Translations under genes and position numbers: made by a program
The notes under the pieces: generated by a model
The model's input: only the letters and a program-made list of their open reading frames with translations
The model's database searches: none
What the model was told of the DNA's origin: nothing
Shown: positions 12,325 to 22,958 of the stretch, one piece after another
Layout of the letters: each line of letters begins with the position of its first letter
Position numbering within the stretch: the first letter of the stretch is position 1
Assembly (NCBI GenBank): GCA_024138015.1
Contig: JAMXBB010000009.1
Span: 43,902,965 to 43,966,964 of the forward strand
Source of the DNA: Lumnitzera littorea
Taxonomy: Eukaryota > Streptophyta > Magnoliopsida > Myrtales > Combretaceae
Direction of reading: 5' to 3'
Length of the DNA stretch: 64,000 nucleotides

Positions 12325-12342
12325 TGGTATTAAAGTAGAGGT
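12325..12342 (+). other. Primer binding site (initiator-Met tRNA type)
   Basis: TTGGTATTAAAGTAGAGG two bases after the LTR end; one base from the site at 35562-35544. Confidence 0.8.
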
Positions 12343-12558
12343 TTCACTTTAGTTGTAACTTGTTTTGAAGTTCTATCTATACTTTGTTTTGTGTATATGA
12401 AACAAAGTAAGTTATTGTATTCATTTAATTGTTATGTTTGCTAGATGTTAATTTTCTGGTTTGTGGAAGTGTTTGTTTGAGATTTGAATCCGTGAAGAAA
12501 ATAATTGACCCAAGTGTAAACATTGGTATTAGAGATGACAATAGTAGAGTTGTCTACC

Positions 12559-13745
12559 ATGGCTAACAATCTTAGGGAACTCTGAATAGCATTGAAGAGA
12601 GACTTGATGAGATAGCCAACCACTTAGTAAACTTAACCCGAGTTGTTCATGCATTGGCTTGCTGACCTGTTGAAGCCGTACATAACACCCCACAAGCTGT
12701 TCAACCTGCTAGAGGTCAAAACCCAGCTCAACAAGTTCAAGGTAAAGGAGTAAGCAAACAAGTAAGATGAAGGATAAACTTAAGAGAACTAGATGAAGAG
12801 GATGATGAAGAGTATTTTATATAAGAGCGAGCTAAAATTCCTAAAACATCCAACCATATGAAGCTTCAGATTTCGAGCTTCAATGGATCTAGGAATCCTG
12901 ATGAATATCTAGAATATTAAGAGAAAGTACAACATATGTTTGATTATTATCAGTACGAGAATTATAAGAAAGTGAGAACTATTGTTATTAAGTTCTCTGG
13001 ATATACCACTATGTGGTAGAAGAATTTTTAGGCTATGAGGAGACAAGAGGGTTACTAAGAGATTAATACTTAGCTTGAGATGAAGAGAATACTCAGAAAT
13101 AGGTTCGTACCAAAAACTTATCTATAAGACACTTTTATGTAGCTTTAGAACCTAAGATAAGGAGGTCAAATAGTTGATGAGAATATCTAGGAATTCCAAA
13201 TGCTCGTGATCCAATGTAAAGTGGAGGAACCACTAACTTGAACAATCTGTACATTCATTATTGAGTTGAGAGGTGACATTCGAGACATTGTGGAACAACA
13301 ACGGTTTACCACAATAGATGAAGCCATTAAAATAGCCCAACGAATAGAGAGGTAGAGATGGAGCCCAATACTAACCAGACTACCGACTAGCCGACCTAGA
13401 CAGGCAAGTCACTAAGCTCAATCGAGTACCAAGTAGATTCAAAAGGTAGATGTCTTAGCTGAGTAAAAGGGCTAACCTGATAGTAATGTGCTGATCTAAA
13501 CTTATGAGAAGGGTTAAGAGTCTGGTAGGAAGACGAGCTAGATTAAGTGCTTCAAATGCCAAGAGTTTGGACATATGACTACTCAGTACCTGAACTATAA
13601 GACTATGGTCATCAAGGGAGACATCCAAAAGCTAGATGTAGAAAGTACTAATGAGGAACCCAAAGAAGAGGTAAGCACTATCAAGAAAGAAGCTGCTAAG
13701 AAAGAATTGATTGAAGAGCATGTATTTACTTAGGACTTGAACCAA
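12559..13745 (+). pseudogene. gag of the composite element
   Basis: Start chosen at the ATG at 12559 (MANNLREL), which matches the gag starts at 35305 and 2619 on the minus strand. The capsid part at 12860-13360 has the family pattern: ISSFNGS, YLEY-like, VRTIVIKFSGY, then an M-W-stop-K-N-F motif where WW is expected. RNRFVPKTYL and IVEQQRFTTIDEAIKIAQR follow. A CCHC knuckle at 13548-13590 reads CFKCQEFGHMTTQY, with the last Cys changed to Tyr. Stops stand in for Trp and Gln at many places. Followed directly by protease. Confidence 0.8.
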
Positions 13746-13789
13746 TTGATCATGGTTGTCTGATGCAAAATGAACATGGAACCCTCATG

Positions 13790-14260
13790 AAAGGAGGAGT
13801 AGAGAGAGAATTTGTTTCACATAACCTGTAAGGTGAATGATCAGGTATATGCCCTCATTATGGGTAGTAGAAATTACACTAATGTGGCATCAGTTGATCT
13901 TATTTCAAAATTGAAGTTGCCAACTGTTCCCTACCCAAGGTCGTACAAGTTATACTAGTTGAGTGAGAAAGGAGCACTATATGTCACTTAATAAGTATTA
14001 TTGCCAATCACTATCAAAAATTACTTTGACTAGATTCTTTATGACATATTACCCATGTGCGCTTCCCTTGTGTTGCTAGGTAGACTATGGTTATTTGATA
14101 AGAGAGTTATCTACGATGGATACCAAAATACGTATACATTTACGAAGGATAGCAGGAAGATTACGTTAAAATCGATGCCACCGAGTGAAGTCAATAAACT
14201 GTAGGCTAAACTTGCTTGTAGATTGAAGAAGGCTCTAGTGATGAGTAAAGCCGAGCTCTA
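13790..14260 (+). pseudogene. Aspartic protease of the composite element
   Basis: LFHITCKVNDQVYALIMGS near 13812-13868 precedes the active site, where D-S/G-G is expected but the catalytic Asp is changed (MGSRNYTNVAS). The downstream blocks KLPTVPYPRSYKLY, LPMCASLVLLGRLWLFDKR and YQNTYTF match the protease of the copy at 33690-34030. The loss of the Asp would abolish activity. Confidence 0.7.
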
Positions 14261-14289
14261 AGAAACCCTCAAAATTGATATGCCAACAT

Positions 14290-15060
14290 TCATGTTAGTC
14301 AAGCACTTATTGGAGATAAAGGAGCGGGGTGAACTACCCCAAAAAATAAAAGAGTTGCTGGATGAATATGCTGACCTATTCCTAGAGTAATAACTCGAGA
14401 AGTTACCCCTACTTCGAGGCGTAGAACATTGCATCGACTTAATACTCGACACCACGCTACTAAATAAGCTTACTTATCAAGTGAGTCCTGAATAGGCTTT
14501 TGAGATTCAACGTCAAGTCAATGAGCTACTAGAGAGAAGGTATGTTAAGAAAAAGTCTTAACCCTTGTGTTGTGCTAGCACTGCTAGTGCTGAAAAAGGA
14601 CGGAACTTGGTGGATGTATGTAGACAACCAAATCGTGGACAAAATTACAATCAAGTACAACTATCCTATCCCAAGGTTAGAAGATATGATGGAGGAATTG
14701 AGTGGACCTAAGATCTTTAGTAAAATTGATCTTAAGTCTATCTACCATCAAATTCACATGAGACTAGGAGATGAGTGGAAAACCACGTTTAAGACTCAAC
14801 ATGGACTTTATGAATGAATGGTCATGCCCTTCGACTTGTCAAATGCCCTAAGTACTTTTATGAGACTAATAAACTATGTGCTGAGATATCTAATAGGGAA
14901 GTGTATCATGGTATACTTTGACGACATTCTAGTTTACAATGTCGACATGTTAAGTTACTGTGAAAATCTCCAAGTGGTTCTAGATATCCTTCGTGCTAAG
15001 TGATTATTCAGCAATCTCAAGAAGTGCTGTTTTTGCTAAGAGGAAGTGGTATTCTTGGGC
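14290..15060 (+). pseudogene. First reverse transcriptase of the composite element
   Basis: The N-terminal lead-in KELLDEYADLF lies near 14353. Then come VPxLLVxKKDGTW-like text at 14577-14612, YNYPIPRLEDMMEELSG, and the KIFSKIDLKSIYHQI block (to 14760). The next ORF keeps MPFDLSNALSTFMRL and the catalytic box YFDDI at 14913-14927, intact. The tail reads FSNLKKCCFC near 15008-15040. Stops at 14815 and 15001 and others break it. Belongs to the plant chromovirus group by the DEWKTTFKTQ and FMRL motifs. Confidence 0.9.
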
Positions 15061-15740
15061 TACGTAATAAGTGGAGGAGGCTTATGAGTGAAGGATAAGA
15101 AGATCTGAGCAATCATCAAGTGGCCTACTCCTACTACTTGTGCTAACATGAGAAGTTTCCATGGACTAGCTTCATTCTATAGACGATTCATTAGGAATTT
15201 CAGTACCCTCACCATATCACTTATTGAGCTAATAAAGAAAAACATTGACTTTTGATGCAGAGAAAGGGAAGAGAAGAGCTTTGCTAAGATAAAGGAAAGA
15301 TTGACCTTCACCACGAAGATAGTTTTACCTAACTTTGAGAAAATATTTGAGCTGGAATGTAACACATCAACCATTGGAATGGGCATTATCTTAATATAGG
15401 AAAGTTGACCAATTGCCTTTCACAATAAGAAGCTTAAAGGACGGTAGTTGAATTACTCCGTGTATGATAAGGAACTCTTGGCATTGATTCAAGCACTACA
15501 AGTATAGTAGCACCATTTAATACCGAGAAAATTTGTCATATATACTGACCATGGGTCACTGAGGTACCTTTAAGGTCAAACCAAGTTATCGAAGTGGTAG
15601 GCGAGATGGGTTAAATTCCTTAAGAGATTCAATTTTGTAATAAAATAATAATAAGGAAAGAGCAATGTGATTGCAGATGCTCTTTTGAGAAGACATGCAC
15701 TCCTGAGTAAACTGTAGACCAGATTATTTAGGTTTGCAAG
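15060..15740 (+). pseudogene. First RNase H and connection domain of the composite element
   Basis: The connection region has MRSFHGLASFYRRFIRNF at 15148-15200. RNase H follows with FELECNTSTIGMGI at 15347-15388, LNYSVYDKELLALIQALQV at 15450-15506, and FVIYTDHGSLRYL near 15532-15570. KSNVIADALLRRHALL at 15658-15705 marks the end. Stops replace Gln and Trp. In the family this removes the RNA template. Confidence 0.85.
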
Positions 15741-16858
15741 CATCAAATAGCAGTATTCTAGGAATCTACACTTTAGACCCCTATTTGTGCAATGTATTGA
15801 TGGAAGAGCAATAGACGAGTACCATGTGGAAGATGGCTACTTGTTTTGAAGGGAAAAATTATGCATGGTGACTTTTTCATTGTGGGGTTACTAATCAAGG
15901 AAGCGTATAGTAGAGGATTGTCTGGATATTTTGGAGAGAAAAGAACAAATGAATTGTTGAGTGGTCAATTCTTTTAGCCAAGAATGAGGCAAGATATGCA
16001 CCGAGTTATTGAAAGTTATGCCATGTGCAAAAAGGCTAAGTACCGAACTAAGTAAGGGAAACTAATACCTTTACTTGTTCCTACAAAATCTTGGACTGAA
16101 TTAACCATGGACTTTGTTCTCAAATTACCACGAACTATCAAAGGCAAAGATTCTATAATAGTCATCATCGATAGGTTCAATAAGATGGCACACCTTGTAC
16201 CTTACTCTAAAACTAATGATGCTTCAACTATTGCTGCTCTTTTCTTGTAAGAGATTGTATAGTTACATGGCATGTCGAAAAGTGTAGTCTTCGATAGAGG
16301 CTTGAAGTTCTTGAGCCATTTTTGGAGGACCTTATGGCGTCAGATGGGGACCAAACTACTATTCTTCTGTTACCCTTAAACTGGTGCTAAATAGAGGTAG
16401 TTAATCGTACTTTAGGATCACTACTCCGAGCTATAGTGGTTAAGAACTTGGTTAATTAAGATGTCTACTTACCAGTGGTCAAATTTACTTATAACCAGAC
16501 GATGCATGACGCCACTAAGTAAACTCCCTTTGAAGTGGCCTATGATTTTAATCCCGAGTTGTCCTTCAATTACACCCCTGTACCTATACCCATGTAAGAG
16601 GACCCTAATGTGAAAGTTAGAGCACAATCCCTTCAGTACATCTACGACAAAGTCACTCGGCACATTGACCAAGCCATCGGATGTATGCAAGAGAAGGCTA
16701 AGGGTAGGACGATGAAACATTTTTAGTTAGGAGACTTAGCATGGATGTACCTAAGCAAAGAAAGGTTTTCAAGCAAGAGGAGGAATAAGCTATTCCTAAG
16801 GGCTAAAGGGCCTTTCAAAATCCTCCAAAAGATTAATGATAATGCCTACAGATTAGAG
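15740..16858 (+). pseudogene. First integrase of the composite element, cut at its C-terminus
   Basis: The zinc-binding part is degraded (EYHVEDGYLF near 15817). The core begins with MDFVLKLP at 16107, then DSIIVIIDRFNKMAHLV, followed by SVVFDRGLKFLSHFWRTLW (about 16275-16335) and QMGTKLLFF. The C-terminal domain is open at 16745-16858 (YLSKERFSSKRR, PFKILQKINDNAYRLE). It then breaks off and joins text that belongs upstream of a reverse transcriptase. The missing C-terminal end is at 22850-22960 in the second copy. Confidence 0.85.
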
Positions 16859-17640
16859 CGATGTTGGATGAATATGTCGATCTGTTCTCAAAACAGTTAC
16901 CCTAGGGGTTGCCCCTACTCCAAGGTATAGAACATTGCATTAACTTAATACCTGGTATGGTCCTATTAAATAAGCCAACATATTGAATGAGTCCCAAATA
17001 GGCTTCTAAAATCCAACGTCAAGTCAATGAATTATTGGAGAGAGGGTATATTAAGGAACGTCTTAACCCTAGTGCTATACCAATGCTTTTAATGCCGAAA
17101 AAGGATGGAACTTGGTAGATGTATATAAACAGCCGAGTAGTGAACAAGATTATGATCAAATACAAGTATCCTATTTTGAGATTAGAAAACATGCTAAATG
17201 CATTGAGTGGAGCTAAGATCTTCAGCAAGATTGATCTTAAGTCTAGCTACCATCAAATTTGCATGAGGTTAGAAGATGAGTGGAAAACACCATTTAAAAC
17301 TTAATATAGACTTTGTGAGTGGATGGTCATGCCTTTTGGCTTGTCGAATGTCTCGAGCACTTTCATGAGATTGATGAACCACGTATTGAGACATCTAATA
17401 GGGAAGTATGTCGTATTGTACTTTAAAGATATCTTAGTTTGTAGTGCCGACATGCCAAGTCATTGTGAACATCTTCAAGCCATACTGAATGTCTTTCCAT
17501 GCCGAGAGATTATTTAGCAACCTTCATAGATGTTGCTTTTGCCAAGAGGAAGTGGTATTCTTGGGTTATATAATAAGTAGAGGAGGCTAACGAGTGGATG
17601 ATAAGAAGGTTCGAGCAATCATCGAATGGCCGACCCACCC
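16859..17640 (+). pseudogene. Second reverse transcriptase of the composite element
   Basis: Begins mid-gene with MLDEYVDLFS-like text (about 16860-16890). After a second lead-in, the frames 17119-17304 and 17323-17517 read YINSRVVNKIMIKYKYPIL, KIFSKIDLKSSYHQI, DEWKTPFKT, then MPFGLSNVSSTFMRLMNHV. The catalytic box is YFKDI at 17419-17433, so the first Asp is lost. It is clearly a separate copy from 14290-15060, with different changes. Confidence 0.9.
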
Positions 17641-18331
17641 TTATTACTTGTGTCGAAGTGAGAAGTTTCCATGGATTAGCTTCCTTCTATAGAAGATTCA
17701 TCAGGAGTTTCTGTACCTTCGTTACACCCCTTACTAAATGACAAAGAAAAATATCAACTTCTAATGGCGAGAAAAGGAGGAGAGGAGTTTTACCAAGGTG
17801 AAGGAAAGGTTGACCTCTACCCCTATACTAGTTTTACTTGACTTAGAGAAAATATTTGAGTTGGAGTGTGATGCTTTAAGCATTGGGATAGGGGTTGTCC
17901 TAATGTCAAAAGGCTGACCAATTGCCTACCATAGTGAGAAGCTTAGGAGACCCTAACTAAACTACTCATATATGACAAAGAACTCTTAGCACTAATCCAA
18001 GCATTGCAATTCTAGCAACATTATTTGTTATCGAGAGAATTTGTCATCTACACTGACCATGAGTCTTTAAGGTATCTTGAAGTCAAATGAAATTGTCGAA
18101 GTGATAGGCAAAGTGGATCAAATTCCTTGAAAGGTTTAACTTTGTAATAAAATACAAATAAGGGAAGAGCAACGTAATTGCATATGCTTTTTTGAGGAGG
18201 CATGTACTCTTAATTGAACTGCAGACTAGATTGTTTGGGTTTACCAACATTAAAGAGCAGTACTTCGGGGATCCACACTTCGGACCCATATTTATGCAAT
18301 GTGTCAACGGAAGGACAATCAATGAGTACCA
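17640..18331 (+). pseudogene. Second RNase H of the composite element
   Basis: Remnants include KVDLYPYTS-type text shifted in frame, IFELECDALSIGIG near 17850-17890, LALIQALQF near 17985-18010, FVIYTDHESLRYL near 18040-18075 and KSNVIAYAFLRRHVLL near 18168-18210. The post-RNase H linker (LFGFTNIKEQYFGDPHFG) runs to 18331, where the solo LTR has been inserted in the codons for EYHV. The frame resumes at 21835. Confidence 0.8.
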
Positions 18332-18349
18332 TGTCAGGACCCTAAAGGA

Positions 18350-18400
18350 AGGGAGGGAGGGGGGTGGGTTGGGTAGGGGGGGAGGTGGGGCACTAGTGGG
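18350..18400 (+). other. G-rich block, possible G-quadruplex, in LTR copy A
   Basis: Six or more runs of three or more G occur within about 50 bases on the plus strand. Copies B and C have only one run of four to five G at the same place in the LTR, so this block was expanded in copy A. Confidence 0.7.
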
Positions 18401-21098
18401 ATTACATAAAATTTCCATAATATGTGTGTAACCATAATATGAAAATTGTCTTGCAAGTTAGAGATTGCAAGACTCTAAATGATTAATTACTAAGGATGTT
18501 GAATTGTTAAGTAATTAACATATTATAGGATATAAATGACTATGGATATCCAATATTCCATAGTTTCTCAGAATCATAGAGAATCGGTATCCCCTACCAA
18601 ATGATAAGATCATAGAGAATTAACTTAAAATTCAAACTTATTGAAGTTACTAAATCTAAATATATAAGTAGTAGTAACATTTAAAGTTTGAAATGAGCAA
18701 TACAATCTTTCTCTAATTCTAACCTCTAAAACATATTAATACATGCACTCAACGCTTGGCTCTTAATCGATGCCCAAATACCTAGCACCTACAAAAGAAA
18801 AACTATTAAAGAATAAGCTACAAGAGCTTAGTGAACTATCCTTTATACTATACCGACAAGTAAGTTATTAAACAAATTATTACAATCATATGAATGCATG
18901 TACATGCAGTATGCCAAACAATATATGTAGTTGACCAATGCTACATATAATATCGGATTTTAATACCCTCTGATATAAAGGTTAGGGATACATCGACACC
19001 AATCACAACTGGGCTCTAGCACCTAGGTATTTAGCCATAACTTTGAATTTCATAAATCATAAAATATATTTCCATTTCTAGGAAGTCTAATAGTATAAAA
19101 AATCCTAGGCTTAACGATGAGGTAGTCTTCATAATTCACACTTACACCCTACAGTAGAAATCTTTAGACTCGAACCCTTAACCATACGGTTGGCATCTCC
19201 ATCGCCTAGTAAGCCCATAGATTCGGGTAAGGTCATGTTGTACAAGTGCATCATACATAAACACTTTAATATATATAAACAACCCTCGCAAGGCCTCTCT
19301 TTACCTCCACATGAATTGACGACCAGAACAAGTGATGCAATGCATGGATAATGCATGCCCCTTTTTATTTAAGATAAGCTAAATATAATTAAGTCAAATT
19401 ATGAGGCAATCAATCAATATCAGCAAGCCATCCAAATCATGTAACAACCAAACAATCAATCATACAATCAAATCCTCAATTATTGTATTAAACAATATTT
19501 TTCACAGTAAGAAATCAATATCAAGCACATGTATATCCCGAATCCCTATGCATCAAGTTATTACTATTTAATTTAAGTACATTAACTATAAACACAAAAC
19601 AAGTATAGAGTCATTGGGAGTACTTGCTTGACTATGATGACTTGCTCTAATCGTAATAATTGATTGGAAGATCCTCATCCTCATCAAGATCGCTTGATAA
19701 TTACAAGATAACAAGGATAATAAGTAATTGAATTAACTAACGGTTCTAGATATCTATCTACCTAATTCTACTTATATTACTATCAATTTTTATTCGATTA
19801 AACCTAATTGCTAATCGTATGTAACTTTTTCATTTTATTTTCAATATTTACAAATTTATAGTCGTTTTTCATCATTTTCAGACATATGTTCACACGGTGA
19901 TATCCATTTTGGACGTTAAGACCAGTGTTTTACGACATGAACTAAATTTATTGAAATTCTAACTATTAAAGCTTAATTATTCTTATTGGCTAGTTTTATG
20001 TTCTATTTTAGTAATTAATGATTTCATTAGCCATTAATCCTTACACTTAGATGATCTTATTGTTTATTATTTTAGAAGCTTATGTCATGGCTTATGACAT
20101 CATTTGATTAAGTCGTTGCTTACATCATCATTTGCCTACATCATTCATTACATATGTATACTTATCCTTATGTATTTATATAATTTACACATATGTTATA
20201 TATATACTTATATGTTTAATATACTAATATGTATACTTGTGTACTTATACGTATACTAATATACATACCCATACACACATATGGTGATATACGTATTTTT
20301 ATATATTTTTTCGTATGCCTTATATACCCTCTTAAGAAAACTTTACTAAACCCATATTTTTGCCCTTTAAGAGTTTATTTAGCAAGATATATGTATGTAT
20401 AGTTAGTATATACCTCTTTTTAGGTTATGCTCATAATGGGTATTCATGTACAAGAGTACCCATACATGTATCCCTTAAGTATATTCTTGTATTCCCATTC
20501 TTAAGTATGTGTATATTTGTTCTTCTTTCCATTTAGCTAAGGATTTATACACTTGTACTATGGGTTTCACTAAAACCCAAATATGTACACTCCATATATA
20601 CTCACTTGATGTATGTACATGGGTATTTCTACATATATAACCAAGTATTTCTACACTCTAGACATAAATATGGGGCTTTCTACTACCAACAATACATATG
20701 GACATGTTACATAAGCTTACTACACTAACTTAGCCTATTCATCTAACTACTAAATAAGTTAAGAAATTACACAACAACATTCCTTTCTCTTGCTTGTTTT
20801 ATGAAAAGGAAAACTAGTATATATGTATTATTGGCTTGTGTTAATAGGTAAAGTTGTGAAAGTAAAATTGGAAGAGTTGAAAGGGACAAAGCAAAAGGGG
20901 AAGCTCATGGTTTTGAGGTGGGAGGAAGAACTTTGTTTTGTTTTGTTTTGTTTTTGTGTTTAAAAAGATGAAAACAAGTGAGTCTAAGGGATAGGGAAGT
21001 GGATGGCAAGGATAAGAAAAAAGAAAGAAAAGTACATGTGATAATTGAATAGAAAAATCAAGAAAGAGGAAGAAAACTCTAGATGACAATGACATTTG

Positions 21099-21158
21099 TT
21101 GACTTTTCAACATGTTGAATTAGTCAACCTTTGACTTAGTCAACATTTGACTTAGTCA
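21099..21158. promoter_or_regulatory. Cluster of TTGAC (W-box-like) cores in LTR copy A
   Basis: Five TTGAC cores on both strands within about 60 bp, as TTGACT at 21099, 21131 and 21147 and as AGTCAA at 21122 and 21138. TTGAC(C/T) is the known core bound by plant WRKY factors. Function in this LTR is inference. Confidence 0.45.
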
Positions 21159-21829
21159 TCTCTTTGAAATTAAGTGAAATTGGTGTGTACATAATGGGGT
21201 AATTAAGGAAAATTAGGAGAAAAATTAAGGAAATGAAAGGAAATAAGGAGTTTAGTGAAATGATTAGTAAAAATAGGTAATGAAATCTTCCTCTAGGTAT
21301 TTATATCCTATACACATGATTTAGTAAGCTACGTAGTATAATTATGATGAAAAGTATCATTTAGGGTACTAATACTTACTATGTAGTATAATCACCAACT
21401 AAACTCTTAACTCTATATAATACTAACTTTGCTATGTATTTAGAAGATGGATGTGATCTATAATGTAATATCTTAGTTTCTAGTAGATTACTTTAGTATT
21501 ATATGTATTTATGAATGATTGAAAGTTATCTTTGATATTTTACTAATGATTTAATATGATACTAAGGATATATCGTCAATTAGGGTTTTAGAGTAAAGTA
21601 TAGTGAATTAGTATTTTTATATCTTTAAAGTTATAGTTTTAGGGTTTTATCACTTTTGAGTGCAATCTCTAGTGTTTATATACATTTAAGGTATAAAAGT
21701 TTTCTATACGATTAAATCTTTGGTTGTTATCTTAGGGTTTTCATCTTAACTAACCTTGTCAACTCTTAGAGTCTTCAAGCACCCTAGGGTCTACTTTGGG
21801 TATTAGGTTGAAAATTTTAAGGGTTTACA

Positions 21830-22958
21830 TACCATGTGGAAGATGGATACTTGTTTTGAAGGGGAAAATTATGCATGCCAACCTACTCTCTTTAAGAATT
21901 ACTCATTAAGGAAGCCCACAGTAGTGGACTCTCCAAGCATTTTGGGGTCGAGAATGAGACAAGATGTGCACCGAGTTGTAGTAGGTTGTACCGTGTAGAA
22001 AAGGGCTAAGTGCTGAGCCAAGCAAGGGAAAGCAATACCTTTGCCTGTTCCGATGAAACCATGGATCTAATTGAGCATAGACTTTATTCAAACTACTACA
22101 AATTGCTCATGGCAAAGATTCTATAATGGTCATCATGGATAGATTCAGCAAGATGGTACACTTTATGCTCTGCTCCAAAACTAACGATGCTTTGGCTATT
22201 GCTTCTCTTTTCTTATAGGAAATTATTAGGCTACACAGCATGCCTAGAAGTGTAGTATCAAACAAAGACCTGAAGTTCTTAAGCCATTTTTAAAGAACTC
22301 TATGGCAATGGATGAAGACCAAACTACTATTTAGTACTTCTTGTCACCCTTAAATGGATTGCCAAATAGAGGTAGTCAACTATACTTCGGGATCATTGCT
22401 CCAAGCTAAAGTAGGCAAGAACTTAGTCGATTGGGATGTCTACTTACCAATGGTCGAATTCGCTTACTATTGAATAGTACATAACACCACCAAGTAGACC
22501 CCCTTTGAGGTTTTTTGTGGTTTCAATCCCAAGTTGCCCTTTGGTCACACCTCTGTACTTGAATCCGAACAAGAAGACCTTAATGTAAGAGCCCGAACAC
22601 AATCCCTTCAACATATCTACTACAAAGTCACTTAGCATATTAACTAAGCTGCTATAAGACTATGAGAGAAGGCTAAGGGTAAAACAGCTAAACAATTCTA
22701 GCCTAGAGACTTGGTGTGGCTATACTTCTGTAAGGAATGGTTCCCGAGCAAGAGGAGAAGAAAGCTATCTGTAAGAGTTGAAGAACCTTTTAGGATCCTC
22801 CAAAAGATCAATGACAACACGTATAGGTTGGAGTTGCCTAATGATTATAGGGTATTTGACACCTTCAACATTGTTAACCTTAGTCCATATCACCCTGATG
22901 AAGAGTTGATCAATGATTGTTCAGATTTGACCCCAAATCCAAATCAACCTAGAAGGAA
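21830..22958 (+). pseudogene. Second integrase of the composite element
   Basis: Continues the copy broken at 18331. EDGYLF is followed by KEAHSSGLSKHFG near 21909-21950 and a degraded core near 22110-22400. The C-terminal domain is open at 22711-23028: SKRRRKLSVRVEEPF, ILQKINDNTYRLELPNDY, FDTFNIVNLSPYHPDEE. The frame then crosses into the 3' LTR and ends QAIGPMTCNQAQGLEGLTR, stop at about 23026. The GPMTR ending is common in this element group. The purine run agaaggaa at 22951-22958 just before the LTR is the likely polypurine tract. Confidence 0.85.

Larger units (their letters stand above)
18332..21829 (+). repeat. Solo LTR (long-LTR family, copy A), 3.5 kb, TSD tacca
   Basis: Starts TGTCAGGACCC and ends GGGTTTACA. 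The 5-bp duplications tacca at 18327-18331 and 21830-21834 flank it, and the interrupted integrase text EYHVEDGYLF reads across when it is removed. No internal region or partner LTR, so a solo LTR. It contains a G-rich block near the start, TA-rich DNA at 20130-20330, purine-rich DNA at 20860-21080 and clustered TTGAC cores near 21100-21160. The start resembles Tekay/Del-type LTR starts; lineage not certain. No gene. Confidence 0.9.

Noticed and set aside
16469..16720. Minus-strand frame of 83 codons (also 22444-22638 and 31132-31368 on the other strand)
   Set aside because: Antisense of the same integrase region in three related elements; open by shared ancestry, not a gene.
18083..18431. 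Overlapping open frames of 111 (minus) and 79 (plus) codons
   Set aside because: The plus frame runs from decayed pol across the insertion border into the G-rich LTR start; the minus frame is its shadow.
20841..21113. Minus-strand frame of 90 codons rich in Phe and Leu
   Set aside because: Lies in the purine-rich part of solo LTR copy A; composition explains the open frame.
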